This document shows positions 13,274-17,255 of a stretch of 17,255 nucleotides of DNA, in pieces (the first letter of the stretch is position 1; each line of letters starts with the position of its first letter). Below the pieces are notes generated by a model. That model had not been told where the DNA came from, searched no databases, and was given only the letters and a program-made list of their open reading frames with translations. A program made the position numbers and the translations under genes. The DNA lies in NCBI GenBank assembly GCA_023429365.1, contig JAEYVW010000137.1, forward strand, positions 1 to 17,255, given 5' to 3'. This DNA is from Bacteroidota bacterium. Lineage in GTDB: Bacteria > Bacteroidota > Bacteroidia > Chitinophagales > Chitinophagaceae.

Positions 13274-14458
13274 ATGAAAAAAATGTACACTAGCTTTTCT
13301 TTATTATTAGTTTCTTTCGTACTGGTTTCAAATGTCAGGGCCCAATGCCCCGACGGCCAGCCAGCTGGTGGTACCGCTTTTGATACCACGATCATGATAC
13401 CTGCCGGTATCGTGGCGAAGGAAGTGCAGTTTCCCAAATTTGATCCTGAGTCGGGTATGGTGACCTGTGTAAGACTTTGTGTGACTATTAAGGGTATTAT
13501 TGATACGGTGGCACTGCAAAACTTTTCATCTTCTTCTCAAAATGCAAGCTATACATACGATCGCGTGGACGTTATCACAGGTCCGGGTATACCTACATCC
13601 CTGTCGAGCAATGCCAACCTGAGCTTTGGACCGTTTCCCCTGTCTCTTTATGACGGAATACCTGGTGCAGGAACAGACTTCTATTCAAAAGGTTCTGATA
13701 CTGTCTTAACACGTGTGCTTTGCGCCAATATCAACGACTCGGCTACCATTGCCCAGTTTTACGGAATAGACAGCGTGAGTTATAATTATGATGTAAACGC
13801 ATCCGCTGTCGGAATTGTACCCGGTGGTAGCAGTTCTGCACTAGTATTGAGTTCGGCGATGGTAAATTTCCGATTTGAATACTGCACCTGTCCTGCTGCT
13901 GTACTGCCGGTAAACATTTATGATTTCACCCTTAATAAGCTGAGCGATGTAAATGTTGATCTGAAATGGGGTGGGTATGATGAAATCTATGCTAATTATT
14001 ACTATGAAGCAGAAGTGAGTAGAGATGGAAATAATTTTACAAGTATCGGTACCGTTCCAAAGAACGCGGGCAACGATCCTTACAAGTTTAGTTATACCGC
14101 GCCTGCAGGTGAGACAGGAGTTTATTATTTCAGAATTAAGCAGGTTTATTCAAACGGGTATGTACATTATAGTAATACCAGGCAGGTAGTACTGGAAAAC
14201 TCCGTACGTCAAAAATTTTCTGTTTATCCAAACCCCTCTACGGGTATAGTTGGTATCAAATTTGATAATAGTTTGAGCGGACATTTTTATGCTCTTTTAT
14301 ATAATACGCAGGGTCAGGTAATCGAGGAAAGAGATATTGCAGTGCGACCCGGATCGGCTTACATGGAAATTGCGAAATTGACACCGGGTGTTTATTGGTT
14401 AAGACTTACCGATAAAAAAAGCCTTGAATCCAGCGTAACACAACTTCTAATTAAATGA
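13274..14458 (+). CDS. Secreted protein with T9SS type A sorting domain
   Basis: A 394-residue exported protein. The signal peptide is residues 1-23, cut after VRA before Gln. The next part, to about residue 208, has FPKFDPESGMVTCVRLCVTIKG, then PFPLSLYDGIPGAGTDFYSKGSD, and ends near FRFEYCTCPA. It resembles the choice-of-anchor E type of extracellular domain. About 215-310 looks like a fibronectin-III-like fold (DVNVDLKWGGYDEIYANYYYEAEVSRDG). Residues 314-394 are the T9SS C-terminal sorting domain: FSVYPNPSTGIVGI, then LTPGVYWLRLTD, ending TQLLIK. Six Cys fall in the N-terminal half, including a CTC pair. It should be secreted through T9SS and probably attached to the surface; its function is unknown. 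A strong terminator follows. Confidence 0.92.
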   Translation: MKKMYTSFSLLLVSFVLVSNVRAQCPDGQPAGGTAFDTTIMIPAGIVAKEVQFPKFDPESGMVTCVRLCVTIKGIIDTVALQNFSSSSQNASYTYDRVDVITGPGIPTSLSSNANLSFGPFPLSLYDGIPGAGTDFYSKGSDTVLTRVLCANINDSATIAQFYGIDSVSYNYDVNASAVGIVPGGSSSALVLSSAMVNFRFEYCTCPAAVLPVNIYDFTLNKLSDVNVDLKWGGYDEIYANYYYEAEVSRDGNNFTSIGTVPKNAGNDPYKFSYTAPAGETGVYYFRIKQVYSNGYVHYSNTRQVVLENSVRQKFSVYPNPSTGIVGIKFDNSLSGHFYALLYNTQGQVIEERDIAVRPGSAYMEIAKLTPGVYWLRLTDKKSLESSVTQLLIK

Positions 14459-14489
14459 CCTCTTAGGTGGAAGAGGATGGTGGCTTGTA

Positions 14490-14522
14490 AAAGGGGCCTT
14501 GGTTCGGGGCCCCTTTCTTTTT
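14490..14522 (+). terminator. Intrinsic terminator after the T9SS cargo gene
   Basis: AAAGGGGCC (14490-14498) pairs perfectly with GGCCCCTTT (14508-14516), a 9-base stem with a 9-base loop, followed by CTTTTT. It starts 31 bases after the stop codon. Confidence 0.85.
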
Positions 14523-14554
14523 GCCCTCTGGTAAAACAATTCAGCCAATTTGTC

Positions 14555-14562
14555 TACATTTG
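14555..14562 (+). promoter_or_regulatory. Candidate promoter for the DUF4290 gene (-7 box)
   Basis: TACATTTG is a perfect TAnnTTTG box, 19 bases before the ATG at 14582 and 32 bases after the preceding terminator. As nothing else promoter-like is seen up to murA, it may also drive murA by readthrough. Confidence 0.5.
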
Positions 14563-14581
14563 TTGCTCCACACAAGTTTTT

Positions 14582-15271
14582 ATGGAATATAATACTACGA
14601 GAAATGGCCTTGCCATGCGCGAATATGGACGTCATGTGCAAAAGATGATCGAACACCTGCTCAGTATCGAAGACCCCGAAAGACGCCAACGTAACGCACA
14701 GGCAGTGATTGAATTAATGGGGTTTCTGAACCCCCACCTGAAAAACGTGGAAGATTTTCGCCATAAACTCTGGGATCACCTCTTCTTTATATCGGATTTC
14801 AAGCTCGACGTAAAATCCCCATACCCCATTCCAACACGGGAATCACTTAGTGAGAAACCCAAGCCCCTGCCCTATCCTAAAAGACACCCGAGATATTCGC
14901 ATCTTGGTAAAAACCTTGAAGTAGTGATCCACAAAGCCCTGAAGGAAGAAGATCCCGAAAAACGCTCCGGCTTTGCGAATGCTATCGCCTATTATATGAA
15001 ACTTGCCTACAATAACTGGCATAAGGAAGTGGTCCATGATGACGCGATACAAACTGAACTTACAAGTATCACCAATGGCCAACTTACATTTACCAATACA
15101 CCTTATGTAAAAGCATACAGGCAGCAGGACAACCGCGAGAGAGAACGGGGCAATTATGGTAAACAAAGAGGAAAATTCCAGCAAAGAAATGGCGGCGGTG
15201 GTGGACAATACCGCAACGACAGGAATGATCGCGACCGCGGTGGTGGCAAATTCAAGAAAAAAAGATATTAA
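14582..15271 (+). CDS. DUF4290 protein with Arg/Gly-rich C-terminal tail
   Basis: A 229-residue protein. Residues 1-175 match DUF4290, a Bacteroidota family of unknown function: it begins MEYNTTRNGLAMREYGRHVQKMIEHLLSIEDPERR and contains NPHLKNVEDFRHKLWDHLFFISDFKLDVKSPYPIP and later AYYMKLAYNNWHKE. I chose the ATG at 14582 because the family start MEYNT is there and a -7 box precedes it; an upstream ATG at 14477 lies inside the terminator region. The last 49 residues (about 181-229) are low complexity, rich in Arg, Gly, Asn, Gln and Lys (RERERGNYGKQRGKFQQRN, then a five-Gly run, RNDRDRGGGKFKKKRY). That resembles RGG-type RNA-binding tails. It stands directly before murA, an arrangement I recall in related genomes. 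Confidence 0.9.
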   Translation: MEYNTTRNGLAMREYGRHVQKMIEHLLSIEDPERRQRNAQAVIELMGFLNPHLKNVEDFRHKLWDHLFFISDFKLDVKSPYPIPTRESLSEKPKPLPYPKRHPRYSHLGKNLEVVIHKALKEEDPEKRSGFANAIAYYMKLAYNNWHKEVVHDDAIQTELTSITNGQLTFTNTPYVKAYRQQDNRERERGNYGKQRGKFQQRNGGGGGQYRNDRNDRDRGGGKFKKKRY

Positions 15272-15300
15272 CCCCGAATTGAATACGGATATAAGAATGG

Positions 15301-15332
15301 AAGTTGACAGGTAATTCTGTCAACTTTTTTTT
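15301..15332 (+). terminator. Perfect intrinsic terminator between the DUF4290 gene and murA
   Basis: AAGTTGACAG (15301-15310) pairs without mismatch with CTGTCAACTT (15317-15326), loop GTAATT, and the T-tract runs to 15332. It lies 29 bases after the DUF4290 stop and ends 19 bases before the murA ATG, leaving hardly any room for a murA promoter after it. Confidence 0.85.
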
Positions 15333-15351
15333 AAACCTTAAACGTGATACT

Positions 15352-16656
15352 ATGCCTTCATTTGAAGTGATCGGTGGAAATAAACTTTACGGAGATATTC
15401 ATCCGCAGGGCGCCAAAAACGAAGCGTTACAAATTATCAGCGCCGTTTTATTAACACCGGAAAAAGTCACGATCAGCAATATCCCGGATATCCTCGATGT
15501 AAACTTATTGATCGAACTGCTGGGCGAGATGAAGGTGAAGATAGAACGTCCACAGCGTGATACCTGTATTTTCCAGGCTGATGATGTAGATATTGATTAC
15601 CTGCACAGCGAAGATTATAAAATCAAAAGCGGCAGGCTCCGGGGTAGCGTTATGCTGGCCGGACCCATGCTTTCGCGGTACCGCAAAGCATTTATACCTA
15701 AACCCGGTGGCGACAAGATTGGCCGGCGCAGACTCGACACCCATATTGTTGGTTTTGAAAAACTGGGAGCAAAGTTTCATTACCATCCAGAGGATGGGTT
15801 TTTCCATCTCGAAGCACCGCACCTGGAAGGTATGAGCATGTTGCTCGACGAACCCTCGGTGACCGGTACCGCCAATATCGTCATGGCTGCCGTTATGGCC
15901 AACGGGAAAACAACCATCTACAACGCCGCCTGCGAACCTTATACACAACAGCTCTGCAAAATGCTTGTCAGTATGGGCGCGAAGATCGATGGTATCGGCA
16001 GCAACCTGCTTACTGTCACCGGCGTGGACTACCTGGGAGGTGCCGAACACCGTATGTTGCCTGACATGATAGAAGTAGGATCTTTTATCGGATTGGCGGC
16101 CATGACGCAAAGTGATATCACTATCAGGAATGCGGGCGTAGCTCATCTCGGTATCATCCCTGAAAAATTTCAGCAATTGGGCATTCAACTAGAATTTAGA
16201 GGCGATGATATTCATATTCCGTCGCAGGAGATCTATGAAGTACGCCGGTATTTTGATGGAGGTGTTTTGACTATTTATGATCATCCCTGGCCGGGATTTA
16301 CACCAGATCTGTTAAGCATTGTACTGGTAACGGCAATACAGGCCAGGGGTAGTGTGCTGATCCATCAAAAAATGTTTGAAAGCCGTTTGTTTTTTGTCGA
16401 CAAACTTATCGACATGGGCGCACAGATCATTCTTTGTGATCCGCACCGCGCTGTGGTGATCGGGCTCGAACGCCAACAGCAACTCCGGGGCATTACCATG
16501 AGCAGTCCTGATATTCGTGCGGGAGTTGCGTTATTAATCGCTGCTCTCAGCGCTGAAGGAAGAAGCGTGATACAAAATATAGAACAGATCGACAGGGGCT
16601 ATCAATATATCGACAAGCGCCTCCAGTCGCTTGGAGCCAGCATCAGGAGAATATAG
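15352..16656 (+). CDS. murA: MurA, UDP-N-acetylglucosamine 1-carboxyvinyltransferase, Asp-type
   Basis: A 434-residue enzyme that transfers enolpyruvate from PEP to UDP-GlcNAc, the first committed step of peptidoglycan synthesis. Lys 22 is in place (QGAKNEAL). The active-site loop reads KPGGDKIGRRRLDTH: the residue equivalent to Cys 115 of E. coli is Asp 121, followed by the conserved Arg at 126. The later Asp (PGFTPDLLS) and Arg (SPDIRAGVAL) of the active site are also present, so the protein should be functional. Fosfomycin acts by alkylating the Cys, and Asp at this position is known to give resistance in mycobacterial and chlamydial MurA. I take the ATG at 15352, where the family start MPSFEVIGGNKLYG lies; a TTG at 15304 falls within the terminator hairpin. 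Confidence 0.97.
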   Translation: MPSFEVIGGNKLYGDIHPQGAKNEALQIISAVLLTPEKVTISNIPDILDVNLLIELLGEMKVKIERPQRDTCIFQADDVDIDYLHSEDYKIKSGRLRGSVMLAGPMLSRYRKAFIPKPGGDKIGRRRLDTHIVGFEKLGAKFHYHPEDGFFHLEAPHLEGMSMLLDEPSVTGTANIVMAAVMANGKTTIYNAACEPYTQQLCKMLVSMGAKIDGIGSNLLTVTGVDYLGGAEHRMLPDMIEVGSFIGLAAMTQSDITIRNAGVAHLGIIPEKFQQLGIQLEFRGDDIHIPSQEIYEVRRYFDGGVLTIYDHPWPGFTPDLLSIVLVTAIQARGSVLIHQKMFESRLFFVDKLIDMGAQIILCDPHRAVVIGLERQQQLRGITMSSPDIRAGVALLIAALSAEGRSVIQNIEQIDRGYQYIDKRLQSLGASIRRI

Positions 16657-16697
16657 GATAAATTGTTTTCCGCCTGGTCCTATTCCGATTCATTTGC

Positions 16698-16705
16698 TTT
16701 CTTTG
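16698..16705 (+). promoter_or_regulatory. Weak candidate gmk promoter box
   Basis: TTTCTTTG differs from TAnnTTTG at one position and ends 3 bases before the gmk ATG. It would make a leaderless transcript. The 52-base gap after murA would also allow simple co-transcription. Confidence 0.25.
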
Positions 16706-16708
16706 CAC

Positions 16709-17255
16709 ATGGTTTCTTATCAAAACAAGATCATAATTATTACAGCGCCGTCCGGAGCAGGCAAGACTTCCATCACGCGGCATTTGCTGGAGGTATTTCC
16801 CCAGCTGGCTTTTTCGATTTCTGCAGCTACGCGAGAAGCACGTTATTATGAAAAAAACGGGAAAGATTATTATTTCATGTCGCTCCAGGAGTTCAGGCAA
16901 AAGATCCAGCAAAATGAATTTGTGGAATGGGAAATGGTATATGAAGGTAAATACTATGGCACACTGAAAAGTGAGTTGCAGCGTCTTTGGGACAATCACC
17001 AATGTCCCCTGCTCGATATAGATGTAAAAGGGGCGATCCACGTGCAACAGCAATACCCTGATACTTCACTTACCATTTTTATTGAACCGCCGTCGGTAGA
17101 GGAATTGAAAAGAAGGCTCGAATCAAGAGGGACGGAAACCGAACAATCATTACAGGCCCGGGTCAATAAGGCATCCTACGAGATTTCGTTTAAAGACCAT
17201 TTCAACAAATCCATTGTGAATGATGATCTGCAGAAAGCCTGTGCCAAAGCAGAAG
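16709..17255 (+). CDS. gmk: Guanylate kinase, N-terminal 182 residues
   Basis: The reading frame is open to the right edge and is cut there. It encodes MVSYQNKIIIITAPSGAGKTSITRHLL, with the P-loop APSGAGKT at about residues 13-20. It continues with FSISAATREARYYEKNGKDYYFMS, the GMP-binding region (Ser, Arg and Tyr conserved), then EFVEWEMVYEGKYYGT, the LLDIDVKGAIHVQQQYP block with the DIDVKGA motif, and FIEPPSVEELKRRLESRGTE, the lid. It phosphorylates GMP to GDP. About 182 of the usual 190-210 residues are present, so only the end is missing. The common RxPRPGE segment is here REARYYE, a divergent version. It starts 52 bases after murA on the same strand. Confidence 0.95.
   Translation, partial: MVSYQNKIIIITAPSGAGKTSITRHLLEVFPQLAFSISAATREARYYEKNGKDYYFMSLQEFRQKIQQNEFVEWEMVYEGKYYGTLKSELQRLWDNHQCPLLDIDVKGAIHVQQQYPDTSLTIFIEPPSVEELKRRLESRGTETEQSLQARVNKASYEISFKDHFNKSIVNDDLQKACAKAE

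Noticed and set aside
14477..14581. 35-codon N-terminal extension of the DUF4290 protein
   Set aside because: It runs through the intrinsic terminator and the promoter box; the family start is at 14582.
15304..15309. TTGACA as a sigma70-type -35 box for murA
   Set aside because: It is part of the perfect hairpin stem, and no TATAAT or TAnnTTTG box lies at the right distance.
15304..15351. TTG start and 16-residue extension of MurA
   Set aside because: It begins within the terminator stem; the MurA family start is at 15352.
15505..16188. Long 227-codon open frame on the minus strand inside murA
   Set aside because: It overlaps the well-supported murA frame completely, matches no family I recognise, and is explained by codon bias in murA.

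Overview
The window looks like chromosome of a member of the Bacteroidota, probably Chitinophagales/Chitinophagaceae-like. The evidence is a DUF6089/PorG-type protein, GldC, a secreted protein with a type IX secretion (T9SS) C-terminal sorting domain, a DUF4290 gene, and several perfect matches to the Bacteroidota -7 promoter box TAnnTTTG placed before genes. The family-level guess is inference. No mobile element, rRNA, tRNA or CRISPR array is visible; most of the window is conserved core genome.

Layout. From 1 to about 12981 everything is on the minus strand. Read in the direction of transcription it begins with a glycosyltransferase, then gldC and a yqeY-like gene, then cvpA. A 323-base gap follows. 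Next comes a long envelope cluster: alpha/beta hydrolase, CBS-domain protein, a short one-POTRA BamA-like outer-membrane protein, NAD kinase, a PorG-like DUF6089 protein, uppS, bamA, and two OmpH/Skp-type chaperones (the last cut by the window edge). At about 13000-13270 the strand switches. The plus-strand genes are a T9SS cargo protein, a DUF4290 protein with an Arg/Gly-rich tail, murA, and the first part of gmk.

How the genes fit together. The bamA-skp-skp part makes the outer-membrane protein assembly machine and its periplasmic chaperones. UppS makes the undecaprenyl carrier lipid and MurA the first committed peptidoglycan precursor. The PorG-like barrel, GldC and the sorting-domain protein point to T9SS secretion and possibly gliding. 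The cluster therefore couples outer-membrane assembly, wall synthesis and T9SS.

Points of interest. MurA has Asp in place of the catalytic Cys, which predicts fosfomycin insensitivity. The glycosyltransferase has lost both Glu residues of the GT4 EX7E motif. A perfect intrinsic terminator sits 19 bases before the murA start codon. uppS has a candidate promoter with an inverted repeat and a structured leader. A 25-29 base repeat occurs three times around the PorG-like gene, and separate 7-, 8- and 9-base short-period repeats lie in two other gaps. I see no clearly new multi-gene system; the most novel material is in the intergenic repeats and leaders.
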